A stretch of 64,000 bases of DNA from Alloscardovia venturai (GTDB lineage Bacteria; Actinomycetota; Actinomycetes; Actinomycetales; Bifidobacteriaceae). The stretch is taken from the NCBI RefSeq assembly GCF_042676605.1, contig NZ_JBHTHQ010000021.1, forward strand, positions 744,001 through 808,000. Reading direction: 5' to 3'. Every line of letters starts with the position of its first letter. The first letter of the stretch is position 1. Shown in pieces: positions 52,648 to 61,706 of the stretch. The translations under genes and the position numbers were made by a program. The notes under the pieces were generated by a model that worked only from the letters and a program-made list of their open reading frames with translations, had not been told where the DNA came from and did not search any database.

Positions 52648-52726
52648 TGCTGTGGATTCTCGTTGTGCTCGTTTCATCAGCATATCTATTGCGCCACTGC
52701 GCACCCCGCCCACTAAAATAGTTTTC

Positions 52727-53650
52727 ATGACAGAAAAGAATTCTCCATCCCCTATCGAGCGCATCGTCGACGTGCTCTCATTGCGTGAACCTACAACAGA
52801 CGAATCACGACCACAGTACACTTTCATTGACGGTGAGTCCATGTATTTCCCCACCGGCCGCGTCTACGGTGGTCAGGTTATTGCTCAGTCAGTTATCGCA
52901 GCTAGCAAAACTGTCGAAAACCGGTTGCCACACTCAATTCACGGCTATTTCATTAGCGCGGGTGACATCAATCAGGATGTTCATTTCGATGTAGAAAATC
53001 TGCGCGATGGTCGTTCGTTCTCCAGCCGACGTGTCAACGTCACTCAAGACGATGGCGCGATTCTCACTGCCATCGCCAGCTTCCAAACTCCTGGTCAAAA
53101 CGGCATTGATTTTGCCGATCCAATGCCAGAAAACGTACCTGAACCGCGCAAACTTACGAGCGCGCAGGAGCTTATGCAGCCATTTGCCGAGCACTCGCCT
53201 TTTGCCGCTTTTTATGCGAATCAGTCACCATTTGACATTCGTCACGTGACGAAGACGGTCATGCTCGGAGCGCCACACAAAGATTCTGATGCTGCTCAGT
53301 CAGACTCGGGAGCGCAGATGGTGTGGATGAAGGCGAATGGCACTGCTCACGTCAATCAGACCATGCACCGGGCGCTGCTGGCACTGGGCTGCGACCAAAT
53401 TATGATGGAGCCAATCATTCGCCGTGCAGGCTTGAGCTTTATGACACCTGGCATGAGTTATGCAACGATTGACCACTCGATGTGGTGGTATCGCGATGTT
53501 GATGTCAACAATTGGCATCTTTATGTTCAAGATACGCCAACAGCCGCTCACGGTCGCGGATTGAGTATTGCCAAAGTTTATGACACGGAAGGCAACCTTG
53601 TCGCTGCTATGACTCAGGAAGCCATGGTGCGCGTGCCGCAATTCGAGTAA
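52727..53650 (+). CDS. tesB: Acyl-CoA thioesterase II
   Basis: This 307-aa double-hotdog thioesterase hydrolyses acyl-CoA to free acid and CoA. TesB-typical segments are VYGGQVIAQSVIAA, LPHSIHGYFISAGDINQDVHFDVENLRDGRSFSSRRV and the C-terminal AYATIDHSMWWYR/WHLYVQDTPTAAHGRGL region. The start at 52727 (MTEKNSPSPIERIVDVL) is preferred; an upstream ATG at 52652 adds 25 unlikely residues. It stands alone and has a strong terminator behind it. Confidence 0.93.
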   Translation: MTEKNSPSPIERIVDVLSLREPTTDESRPQYTFIDGESMYFPTGRVYGGQVIAQSVIAASKTVENRLPHSIHGYFISAGDINQDVHFDVENLRDGRSFSSRRVNVTQDDGAILTAIASFQTPGQNGIDFADPMPENVPEPRKLTSAQELMQPFAEHSPFAAFYANQSPFDIRHVTKTVMLGAPHKDSDAAQSDSGAQMVWMKANGTAHVNQTMHRALLALGCDQIMMEPIIRRAGLSFMTPGMSYATIDHSMWWYRDVDVNNWHLYVQDTPTAAHGRGLSIAKVYDTEGNLVAAMTQEAMVRVPQFE

Positions 53651-53660
53651 CCAGTAAGAT

Positions 53661-53705
53661 AAATCCTTGGAACTTTCAGTGAAAACGTTCCAAGGATTTA
53701 CTTTT
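53661..53705. terminator. Terminator after tesB
   Basis: AAATCCTTGGAAC pairs perfectly with GTTCCAAGGATTT (53661-53699), followed by ACTTTTTAAG on the plus strand. It is strong for tesB and may also serve the convergent folate operon. Confidence 0.88.
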
Positions 53706-53753
53706 TAAGCACGATAAAGCTGAGAAGCTCTCAATGCATGCTCACGAGTCGAT

Positions 53754-54746
53754 TTAAAGCATCGCCTGCTTTTCAAGCATGTTTGCAAGATGTAACACTG
53801 TGCCCGTCGACGCCGCAGGAATGTATGCAGGATCGTCAGTTTCAAGTGCAAGGTTCGGCACGATGTGTGCCTCCACTAATGTGTCTCGCTCAATTTCATT
53901 AATCTTTCCAGCATTGTCACGAATCCACGAAATAAATGATGCGTCATCAGGGAAAACAAGCATATTGGAATCAGCTGCAAGTGCCGCAATCTCGCCATAT
54001 GCCGGGTAGTCAAGATTCAAGCTGACTGAATTCTGCTGCTTTTCGATGATTGCGAGTGCCTTGTCATCGCCCGCACTACGTTCGCTCATATACTCCCACA
54101 ATGCCGAAATAGAACGGATTGCGACAAACGGATCTTTGCGCGGATTTGATCGCGAGAAAACGTTCAAGACAAACCACGCCTCAGGATTGGCACTCACATT
54201 CTTGAATGCCTGATTTTTCTTCCAATTGTGAGTTTTACGTACCTCTACAATTGGCTCGGTAACCGATTGCGCTAACGCAGTTGCTACGTGCTTTTCCAGT
54301 TTCATCCACAAGCTGCGCGCATCCTTAAAACGACGAGCATTGCCCGAACCATCAGCAGCCACGCGAGCAGCACGCTGTGCCAAATTCTTCATGCTCACGA
54401 GTGAATAATCATGCGCATTTGCAGATGCACTCTCAGATGTTCGCTGTGTGTCAGTAGACGGAGCTGCCGATACAGTTGACGCACCAGTTGCATCAAGCCC
54501 AAGCACTTCCCACGCTTTGTCTGCTGTTGCAGCGTGGGCATTCGCATCGGCGAGCGCGAGTATGTCTACGAAGAGATTCGCGCGGTTGAGCGCATAGCGG
54601 TCTGTGCCGAGCGGATACTGTTCTTCTGGCGCATACACATGAGCAAATTGCCACTGCGCAGCTCGCTTACCAGCTGGTACTACGAGCAACCACAATTCAA
54701 TGTTCTTCGGCGCATCATCCCTGATACGCAGTTGGAAATGTGTCAT
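53754..54746 (-). CDS. Conserved hypothetical protein at the end of the folate cluster
   Basis: This 330-aa protein has no signal peptide or membrane segment. The first 75 residues look folded (FQLRIRDDAPKNIELWLLVVP...), a Ser/Thr/Ala-rich linker follows at about 85-115, and an alpha-helical C-terminal half ends in a Leu-rich tail. I do not recognise the family. Its ATG overlaps the stop of the DUF3180 gene by four bases (ATGA), so it is translationally coupled and is probably a genuine operon member. No catalytic motif is visible. Confidence 0.7.
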   Translation of the reverse strand: MTHFQLRIRDDAPKNIELWLLVVPAGKRAAQWQFAHVYAPEEQYPLGTDRYALNRANLFVDILALADANAHAATADKAWEVLGLDATGASTVSAAPSTDTQRTSESASANAHDYSLVSMKNLAQRAARVAADGSGNARRFKDARSLWMKLEKHVATALAQSVTEPIVEVRKTHNWKKNQAFKNVSANPEAWFVLNVFSRSNPRKDPFVAIRSISALWEYMSERSAGDDKALAIIEKQQNSVSLNLDYPAYGEIAALAADSNMLVFPDDASFISWIRDNAGKINEIERDTLVEAHIVPNLALETDDPAYIPAASTGTVLHLANMLEKQAML

Positions 54747-55207
54747 GCTTTTTTCTCCTTACCTTCAGATGGCGGAAGCATACACCAGTACTCACTAATA
54801 ATTCCAAGAATAATATCGATGATACATACCAGCACAGCAGCACCGGTATGCCACGCAATATCCTCAAAATACGGTATATCCAATTTCTGCACAGCAATGA
54901 CGAACGCACCGGCATACCAGCCAGCCAGGAGGGATCCTGTAAGACCTAAAGCCTTCGCCATAATCAGTGTATTCACGCTGCGTTGAGGAGCCATCGTGGT
55001 GATCTTACCTGTCGCAAATCTGTGCACTTGCCACGCAGACCATGCAATCACTAAACCCACTGCAATCATGCTTGCAGTCAGATACCACGGTGCACTAACC
55101 ATTGCGCTGCCGTGTTGGATACTCCACGTGTTGATATTCAGACCGAAGAGGAAAGCGATGACCGAGCACTCTATATAATGCCACCACGGAGTTCGTCTCG
55201 CTTTCAC
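54743..55207 (-). CDS. DUF3180 membrane protein
   Basis: This 154-aa protein has four predicted transmembrane segments and the Arg/Lys-rich start of the DUF3180 family. In Actinobacteria this gene regularly follows folK, as here. The start is GTG (55205-55207) with GGAGG just upstream, overlapping the folK stop by four bases. The function is unknown; conserved linkage suggests a link with folate synthesis or simply co-inheritance. Confidence 0.8.
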   Translation of the reverse strand: MKARRTPWWHYIECSVIAFLFGLNINTWSIQHGSAMVSAPWYLTASMIAVGLVIAWSAWQVHRFATGKITTMAPQRSVNTLIMAKALGLTGSLLAGWYAGAFVIAVQKLDIPYFEDIAWHTGAAVLVCIIDIILGIISEYWCMLPPSEGKEKKA

Positions 55208-56193
55208 ACGTCACCTCCTAGAATCCAGTTGTCAGAAATTTTCTCCACGTACTGTGCATCTGGAGCTTCATTGACGAGTTGAGCCACATCTGCGCCATGT
55301 GGGCCGGCAAGCACTGCGCCCGGATTGATATCAAGCCACGGCTTTAGCACGAATGCCCGCTGCCATGCGCGAGGGTGCGGCAACGTAATGTCAGGGTCAT
55401 TATTTTCCACTCCGTCATAGTCAATAATATCTAAATCGAGTGGACGCGAATCCCAATGTACTTCGCGCGTGCGTCCATGCGCCGCTTCAATCATCATGAG
55501 CGCATTCAACAACTGCTGAGGATCCATAACCGTTGTCAACTCTACTACGGCATTGGTAAAGTCTGGAACGTCCTGTGCAGCAACTCCCCATGGCTTAGTC
55601 GTGTAGAGCGCCGAGATTCCTGTAATCTGATTTCCCGGAATCGCATCCATTGCTACGATTGCAGCGCGCAATGTTTGAGGAACATCGCCGATATTGCCTC
55701 CGAGCCCTATAACAGCAGTGTGTATTTTTGGTTCATCAGCGTGGTCGGCCCTCTCTTTGTTCACAGTTGAGTCTTTATGCAGTTTTGCAGCGTAAAGTGA
55801 TGCCTCTGTTGGCACTTTGTCGTCGTCATCATAGCCTGTCTGCAAGCGCTCAATAGTCACGCTGACATCACCAAAATCAGCATCAATAGGAGCTTGTGGC
55901 TTATGAACAGTGACGATAGTTTTCTTCACCCTCCACGAGAGCAAAATGCTGTCTGCTATACGCTGTGCCAACCGCTCGATAAGATCGCAATGTTCGCCTT
56001 TAATGATTGACACGATGCGGTCTGCAATCTGCGCATAGCTGACCGTATCTGCTAAATCATCGCTGCGGCTTGCGTCAGACAAATCAAGATACATCACAGC
56101 GTCCACAACAAATGGCTGAGGCTCGCTATGCTCGAAATCAAGAACACCATGAGTACCGAGAGCAGTTACTCCGGTAAGTTTAATTGAATCCAC
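55204..56193 (-). CDS. folBK: Bifunctional dihydroneopterin aldolase / 6-hydroxymethyl-7,8-dihydropterin pyrophosphokinase
   Basis: This 329-aa fusion carries FolB (about 1-120, MDSIKLTGVTALGTHGVLDFEH, YAQIADRI) and FolK (about 165-320, VIGLGGNIGD...WDSRPLDLDIIDYDG, ITLPHPRAWQRAFVLKPW). It catalyses two successive steps of folate synthesis. Start GTG 56193 is chosen because AGAGGAG lies just before it and the protein then begins with the canonical FolB N-terminus. An in-frame ATG at 56295 would overlap folP deeply. Confidence 0.93.
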   Translation of the reverse strand: MDSIKLTGVTALGTHGVLDFEHSEPQPFVVDAVMYLDLSDASRSDDLADTVSYAQIADRIVSIIKGEHCDLIERLAQRIADSILLSWRVKKTIVTVHKPQAPIDADFGDVSVTIERLQTGYDDDDKVPTEASLYAAKLHKDSTVNKERADHADEPKIHTAVIGLGGNIGDVPQTLRAAIVAMDAIPGNQITGISALYTTKPWGVAAQDVPDFTNAVVELTTVMDPQQLLNALMMIEAAHGRTREVHWDSRPLDLDIIDYDGVENNDPDITLPHPRAWQRAFVLKPWLDINPGAVLAGPHGADVAQLVNEAPDAQYVEKISDNWILGGDV

Positions 56194-56204
56194 ACTGCTC
56201 TCCT

Positions 56205-57125
56205 CTACACCTGTTGTGCTCTCAACCGTTTCATCACAGCCACCGCTTCTACTGCCGCCCGATTTCTGCGTACACCATGAACACGCACTGCCCATGCGCC
56301 ACGTTCTGCTGCTAGAACGGTCAATGCTTCGGTCATATTGTCAAGATCTGCTTCACTAACTAAATCAAGTCCAGCATCTTGCACAAGCGAAGAAACGAAC
56401 CTCTTGCGGGAAGCACCAATGAGCACTGGGTAACCAAGCTGTGCAAACTTTTCTATCTGCCCAATAATTGGCATATTATGATTGACAGTTGGTTTAGAAA
56501 AGCCCAAGCCTGGATCGCTCACGATACGTTCGACTGGTACACCACGTGCAATAACATTATCAATCTGCGATTTAAGCTCCGTGAAGGTATCCTCGACTAC
56601 TCCACCGTCGTATACAGAGGTATCACGATCTGCGAGTTTGTCGTTTTGCCCAGCACTACCCTGAGCCGTGCCAAGCCACGCACGCCAATGCTGAACGATG
56701 TATAAGCAATCCGACTGCGCCACTACATCCACAAGTTCAGGGTCAAGCTGACCTCCAGAGACATCATTGATAATGTGAGCACCAGCTTTTAATGCCGCAT
56801 CTGCCACAGCTGCGCGCGTTGTATCAACGCTCAATGCGATGTCTGGAAACTGCGTATGAATGCGCCGAACAGCGAGCACAACGCGCTCTTTCTCTACTTG
56901 TTCAGGCACACGAACAGCACCCGGACGAGTGGATTCTGCGCCGATGTCAATGATGTCAGCGCCGTCTGTAACCATTCGTTCGGCATGAGCGAAGGCGTTA
57001 TCCGGATTAAGATAGCGTCCACCGTCTGAGAAAGAATCCTCGGTAATATTGAGCACGCCCATGACAAGAGTACGCTCGCTGTTCGTCACGCGGTCAAGTA
57101 CTGCTTGTCTCTCATTGTCTACCAT
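56205..57125 (-). CDS. folP: Dihydropteroate synthase
   Basis: This 306-aa TIM-barrel enzyme joins dihydropterin pyrophosphate and p-aminobenzoate and is the target of sulfonamides. Signatures are VMGVLNITEDSFSDGGRY, DIIDIGAESTRPGA and IVSDPGLGFSKPTVNH. Start 57125 (MVDNERQAVLDRV) has GAAGGAAG upstream; a longer frame to 57206 adds a basic stretch of 27 residues. It sits between folE and folBK. Confidence 0.95.
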   Translation of the reverse strand: MVDNERQAVLDRVTNSERTLVMGVLNITEDSFSDGGRYLNPDNAFAHAERMVTDGADIIDIGAESTRPGAVRVPEQVEKERVVLAVRRIHTQFPDIALSVDTTRAAVADAALKAGAHIINDVSGGQLDPELVDVVAQSDCLYIVQHWRAWLGTAQGSAGQNDKLADRDTSVYDGGVVEDTFTELKSQIDNVIARGVPVERIVSDPGLGFSKPTVNHNMPIIGQIEKFAQLGYPVLIGASRKRFVSSLVQDAGLDLVSEADLDNMTEALTVLAAERGAWAVRVHGVRRNRAAVEAVAVMKRLRAQQV

Positions 57126-57209
57126 TGGATTCTTCCTTCTTTTCACTCGACATTTCACTCTGGTGGTTTTCTCTTGGCGCGGTGGGAATATCTCCACGAA
57201 CACCACTCT

Positions 57210-57785
57210 TTAGCGTGTCTGCAAAATCAGCTGCATTGCTTCTGCTCGTGTAGCCGGATCGCGCATAATACCTCGCATAGCCGAGGTAATTGTACGCGCT
57301 TGAGACTTCTTGATTCCACGCATAGACATGCACAAGTGCTCGCAGTCAGTAACCACAATCACACCGCGGGCGTGAAGTTCGTTGACCAATGCATCAGCGA
57401 TTTGGTGCGTCAGCCGCTCCTGAACTTGTGGTCTGCGGGCATACACGTCTACAAGGCGTGCAAGCTTCGATAAGCCCACAACCTCATTCTTATCGGGAAT
57501 ATATCCGATGTGTGCCAAACCATGGAAAGGCAACAGATGATGCTCACACACCGAGTACAACTCAATGTCGCGCACCAGTACCATTTCCTCAGTGTCTACA
57601 GTAAAGCGCTTGGCAAGCACATCTTTCGGGTTTTGATTCAAGCCTGCAAAAAGTTCACGGCTTGCGCGCGCAATACGGTCTGGCGTTTCCTGTAATCCTT
57701 CGCGATCGGGATCTTCACCGATAGATTGCAAGAAGAGGCGCACAGCGTGGCGCACCCCTTCTTCATCATATGCTCCGTGAGTCAT
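57210..57785 (-). CDS. folE: GTP cyclohydrolase I
   Basis: This 191-aa enzyme converts GTP to dihydroneopterin triphosphate, the first step of folate synthesis. The zinc ligands lie in SVCEHHLLPFHG and VTDCEHLCMSMRG, and the GLSKLARLVDVYARRPQVQERLTHQIA segment is typical. It starts 2 bp after the ftsH stop, so it is co-transcribed with it. Confidence 0.96.
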   Translation of the reverse strand: MTHGAYDEEGVRHAVRLFLQSIGEDPDREGLQETPDRIARASRELFAGLNQNPKDVLAKRFTVDTEEMVLVRDIELYSVCEHHLLPFHGLAHIGYIPDKNEVVGLSKLARLVDVYARRPQVQERLTHQIADALVNELHARGVIVVTDCEHLCMSMRGIKKSQARTITSAMRGIMRDPATRAEAMQLILQTR

Positions 57786-57787
57786 TT

Positions 57788-60010
57788 CTACTCTTCCTGA
57801 GAACGCACACCGTACTCAGGCTGGTCGCCTTCTGCACGTGACTCGATAGAATTCTGAGTATTCTGTTCGCCATCAGCGCCCTCACCAGCTAAAGTGTTGT
57901 GAGATTCATTCTGCACGGTTGCATCCACTGCCACTGTGGACTTGAAATCCTTTGGGATTTCAACAGGCGGCAACTCGGAAACTGTACGGTCAGGAGCAGA
58001 AAGCCACTGATTGCGCTCAGGAGCCTTCTGCAGCTTGGAGAAGATTTCTGCAAGCTCTTGAGCATTCAAAGTTTCTTTTTCGAGCAGCTGGCGTACAAGC
58101 TCATCGAGTACGTCGCGGTTGCGCATCACGATGTCATACGCTTCCTGATGAGCAGTCTCCACAAGCTTCAAAACCTCATCATCGATAATCTGTGCAGTGC
58201 GCTCAGAATACTTGCGAGGCTGCAAGCCATCCAGACCACCCTCATTGCTCTCATCATTCCACTTGATAGCGCCAAGCTTGTCAGAGAAACCGAATTCTAC
58301 TACCATTCGGCGAGCGATGTTCGTAGCCTTCTCAATATCATTGGACGCGCCAGTGGTTGGATCATGGAAGACCACTTCTTCGGCCACACGACCGCCCATC
58401 GCATAAGCCATCTGGTCGAGAAGCTCATTGCGGGACTGGCTGAAACGATCTTCAGTAGGCATAACCGCCGTATAGCCGAGAGCACGCCCACGAGGCAAAA
58501 TCGTTACCTTGGTTACCGGATCTGTATGATGCAAAGCCGCGGCAACCATTGCATGACCACCCTCATGATATGCAGTATTACGCAACTCTTCCAGAGCCAT
58601 TCCGTTACTACGGCGACGAGGACCACTCATCACGCGGTCGATTGCTTCGTCAATTGCGCGCGAGTCGATGAGATCTGCGTCAGAACGCGCTGTCAGCAAT
58701 GCTGCTTCATTGAGCACATTAGCCAGATCAGCACCGGTGTAGCCAGGAGTTCGCACTGCTACGGCATGCAAGTCCACATCTGGAGCAAATGGTTTGCCCT
58801 TTGCATGGACCTTCAAGGTGTCCTCGCGGCCCTTCAAATCTGGAGCTTCCACTGCCACCTGGCGATCGAATCGACCTGGTCGGGTCAAAGCAGAATCGAG
58901 TACATCCGGACGGTTCGTTGCCGCAATGATGATGACATTTGTTTCATTGTCAAAGCCATCCATCTCCACAAGCAACGCATTCAAAGTTTGTTCACCTGCG
59001 CCACCGCCATTCGCAGCGGCAGAGGAACGACGGCGACCCATTGCATCAATCTCATCGATGAAGATAATTGCTGGAGCGTTCTTTTTTGCTTCCTCAAACA
59101 GTTCGCGTACGCGAGATGCGCCGAGGCCTACAAAGACCTCTTCAAAATCAGAACCAGCCATCGAGTAGAACGGAACGCTTGCTTCACCTGCGATTGCACG
59201 AGCGAGCAAAGTCTTACCAGTTCCCGGAGGACCATAGAGAAGCAAACCGTTAGGAATGCGAGCTCCCAAACGACGATACTTGGACGGATCTTTGAGGAAG
59301 TCCTTGATTTCCTCAACCTCTGTCACTGCAGCATCTTCGCCGGCGACATCTTCAAACTTCGTGTTAGGAACTTTCGCCTCGGTCAAACGGTTGTTCTTAT
59401 TCCCACCTGGGAGACCGAGCATACCGCCTGCGCCATCCATGCGTGAGAAAATCCACCACATCATGGCGAAAAGCAAGATGATAGGAAGTAAGCTCTGGAG
59501 GATTGCCATCCATATACTACTCTGTTGGAGAGTTATGGTATAGCCATTCTTAATATTGCTTTTTTCAAGAAGTTTGACTACTTCGGAGTACTGTCCCATA
59601 GAGAAGTAGAACTGAACTTTCTTGCCATAATTCTTCGTACTCTTTGCACCATTTGCGCTAGTTTTTGTCTTCTTGAAATCGTCTTTCAAAGTCAACTGTG
59701 CAGATTGGGTATTATCAGTAATCTTTGCATACGTTGCTTTACCAGAACGAATCAGCTCAAGACCATCTTTCGTGTCAATAGACTGAGCGGAATTTGTCTG
59801 GTTGACGAAGAAGAAGACACCGATGAGTAGCGCAGCGATAACGACGACCCACGTCCACGGACGCTGCCACCACCGTGGTTTATCTCCTGACCCTTGTGGG
59901 CCCGACTGTGGTCCGTTCTGAGGACTCGAGCCGTTACCACGAGAATTGCCCGCAGCACCTTTTCCAGAATCTGAATGCGATGGAGAGAATGGATTATTAT
60001 TGTCAGTCAT
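57788..60010 (-). CDS. ftsH: ATP-dependent zinc metalloprotease FtsH
   Basis: This 740-aa membrane protease has a Gly/Ser-rich cytosolic N-terminus (about 1-45) and two transmembrane segments (about 50-67 and 168-187) around a short extracytoplasmic domain. The AAA module follows (Walker A GPPGTGKT, Walker B IIFIDEIDAMG, SRH region ATNRPDVLDSALTRPGRFDR), then the M41 protease with zinc motif HEGGH. It degrades misfolded and regulatory membrane proteins. It lies between hpt and folE, a conserved actinobacterial order. Confidence 0.97.
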   Translation of the reverse strand: MTDNNNPFSPSHSDSGKGAAGNSRGNGSSPQNGPQSGPQGSGDKPRWWQRPWTWVVVIAALLIGVFFFVNQTNSAQSIDTKDGLELIRSGKATYAKITDNTQSAQLTLKDDFKKTKTSANGAKSTKNYGKKVQFYFSMGQYSEVVKLLEKSNIKNGYTITLQQSSIWMAILQSLLPIILLFAMMWWIFSRMDGAGGMLGLPGGNKNNRLTEAKVPNTKFEDVAGEDAAVTEVEEIKDFLKDPSKYRRLGARIPNGLLLYGPPGTGKTLLARAIAGEASVPFYSMAGSDFEEVFVGLGASRVRELFEEAKKNAPAIIFIDEIDAMGRRRSSAAANGGGAGEQTLNALLVEMDGFDNETNVIIIAATNRPDVLDSALTRPGRFDRQVAVEAPDLKGREDTLKVHAKGKPFAPDVDLHAVAVRTPGYTGADLANVLNEAALLTARSDADLIDSRAIDEAIDRVMSGPRRRSNGMALEELRNTAYHEGGHAMVAAALHHTDPVTKVTILPRGRALGYTAVMPTEDRFSQSRNELLDQMAYAMGGRVAEEVVFHDPTTGASNDIEKATNIARRMVVEFGFSDKLGAIKWNDESNEGGLDGLQPRKYSERTAQIIDDEVLKLVETAHQEAYDIVMRNRDVLDELVRQLLEKETLNAQELAEIFSKLQKAPERNQWLSAPDRTVSELPPVEIPKDFKSTVAVDATVQNESHNTLAGEGADGEQNTQNSIESRAEGDQPEYGVRSQEE

Positions 60011-60016
60011 ATAAAC

Positions 60017-60574
60017 CTACTTACCCTGATACACGGCAGGATTGAGAACTGCAATGGAGTCAAGATTGCGATACTGTTCGTTATAGTCCAAGCCGAAGCC
60101 TACAACGAATTCATCAGGAATAGTAAAACCTTGATACTTAACATTGACGTCAGCGACGCGACGAGCTGGCTTTTCGAGCAATGCGAATACTTCAACAGAC
60201 GCGGCTCCACGATTTTTCAGTTCTTTAACGAGCCACGCGAGCGTTAAACCAGAATCAATAATATCTTCCACGATTAAAACGTGGCGTCCTTTAACGTCCA
60301 CACTCAAATCTTGACGAACTGTAACCGTGCCCGAAGTCTGCGTACCTGCACCGTAAGATGACAAGCTCATAAAATCAATCTGAACTGGGATACTCACTGC
60401 CTGTGAGAATGCGGCCATGGTATTAAATGCGCCCTTGAGAACTGCCACAAACAATGGATTTTTATCCTCATAGTCCGTAGAAACTTGACGGGCTACTTCA
60501 TTGATTCTGTCGTGAAGCTGCGCTCGAGTCAAGAGTTCGGACTTGATGTCATCGCGTACGTCTGAAATTTGCAT
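60017..60574 (-). CDS. hpt: Hypoxanthine phosphoribosyltransferase
   Basis: This 185-aa purine salvage enzyme turns hypoxanthine or guanine into IMP or GMP. The PRPP-binding motif VLIVEDIIDSGLTL, the FVAVLKGAF loop and the VGFGLDYNEQYRNL C-terminal segment are clear. Start 60574 (MQISDVRDDIKSEL) is just after the tilS stop; the longer frame overlaps tilS. It lies in the order tilS-hpt-ftsH common in bacteria. Confidence 0.95.
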   Translation of the reverse strand: MQISDVRDDIKSELLTRAQLHDRINEVARQVSTDYEDKNPLFVAVLKGAFNTMAAFSQAVSIPVQIDFMSLSSYGAGTQTSGTVTVRQDLSVDVKGRHVLIVEDIIDSGLTLAWLVKELKNRGAASVEVFALLEKPARRVADVNVKYQGFTIPDEFVVGFGLDYNEQYRNLDSIAVLNPAVYQGK

Positions 60575-60575
60575 A

Positions 60576-61643
60576 TTACCTATCTTTCCATAACTGAATG
60601 ACGTCATACACCTTGTTTGCATACAGCGCAGAAGTGAGCTGAATCAATTTCTTCTTTTGGTCTAGTTCACTCAGCTGAATAATATCTGAAAGCATACTCG
60701 CCGTTGGCTTGATGTCCATCAATTCAATAGCACGCGCAATAACCCGCCGCTGAATGGCTGTAGTAAACTTCACCAGCGGACGTATTTTTACTTCATACTG
60801 GCCATTTTTCACACGTATAATTGCTGAAAACGCTTCATCTACTGCATTCTCAATGATGTCCATATCCTCACGATTGCGCTGAGCCGATTGTGCGAGAAGC
60901 TTTCGTATATCACGCCCCACGACACGGCTCAATTCTGGAATGACATCATGGCGTAGTTTCGATCGAAGAGGAAAATCTTGCGGCAACTTTTCGCTACGTG
61001 GCACTCCGTCCCCGTTTGTCGGATCGTCCCAGTACTCAAGATTAAGTTCGTGACACGCTGCCGTAGTATCCTCACGAGTCAATTCCAAGAATGGCCGCAC
61101 AAGAGAAATACCGTCAAACTGTGTAAAGGTATCCATCCCCGTGAGCGCCTCAAACCGTGGATTACGCAAAAGTTGAATGAGCATAGTTTCTGCAACGTCG
61201 TCACTGGTATGCGCGACAAGTATGCATCGAGCATTTTCCTCCTGTGCTACGTGGATAAGCGCCTGATACCTAGCATTTCTAGCATCAGCTTCAAGGCCAG
61301 CGCGCGTACGCTCCACGTCGACATCGATGACGCGCACAAAGTCGCACCCTACGCGCGTGCATTGCTCCCGCGCACGAGCAGCTACTTCAGCGGAGTTCTC
61401 TTGAAGTTGATGATTGACGATGACAGCACCCACACGAACATCGCCCGTGCTGCCGTGGCTGCCAAGTTCGCCGTGGTATGCAGCACATGTCGCAGCTACT
61501 AGGGCAAGGGAGTCACGACCTCCGGAGCATGCAACGAGCACTGTCTCCTGCGTTTCTCTCATTCTCTTCGCTGTCTGAGACTCCAGCTCATCAGCGAGAG
61601 TCTTCGTCACGAGATGCACGCATCGTGAAAAAAGTTCAGACAT
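60576..61643 (-). CDS. tilS: tRNA(Ile)-lysidine synthase
   Basis: This 355-aa PP-loop enzyme converts C34 of tRNA-Ile(CAU) to lysidine. The ATP-pyrophosphatase motif ACSGGRDSLAL (SGGxDS) lies at about residues 38-46. ILVAHTSDDVAETMLIQLLR is the conserved second motif. The start at 61643 (MSELFSRCVHLVTKTLADEL) is chosen over an extended frame to 61694 that adds a charged, non-homologous leader. It is one base from hpt. Confidence 0.93.
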   Translation of the reverse strand: MSELFSRCVHLVTKTLADELESQTAKRMRETQETVLVACSGGRDSLALVAATCAAYHGELGSHGSTGDVRVGAVIVNHQLQENSAEVAARAREQCTRVGCDFVRVIDVDVERTRAGLEADARNARYQALIHVAQEENARCILVAHTSDDVAETMLIQLLRNPRFEALTGMDTFTQFDGISLVRPFLELTREDTTAACHELNLEYWDDPTNGDGVPRSEKLPQDFPLRSKLRHDVIPELSRVVGRDIRKLLAQSAQRNREDMDIIENAVDEAFSAIIRVKNGQYEVKIRPLVKFTTAIQRRVIARAIELMDIKPTASMLSDIIQLSELDQKKKLIQLTSALYANKVYDVIQLWKDR

Positions 61644-61706
61644 TTTGTGTTTACCTTCACACTTACTCTCAGTAATCTTCGTCACGTCTTTCATATCTGT
61701 GAAAAA

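Larger units (their letters stand above)
52328..52726. other. 399-bp intergenic region between the second GH3 gene and tesB
   Basis: This stretch contains, in order, a terminator for the GH3 gene, an AT-rich segment (about 52490-52510) that could hold a promoter, a parS-like palindrome, a possible 15-codon frame (52546-52593) without a good RBS, and a second strong terminator. The second terminator implies a short independent transcript. No convincing protein gene is seen. Confidence 0.5.
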
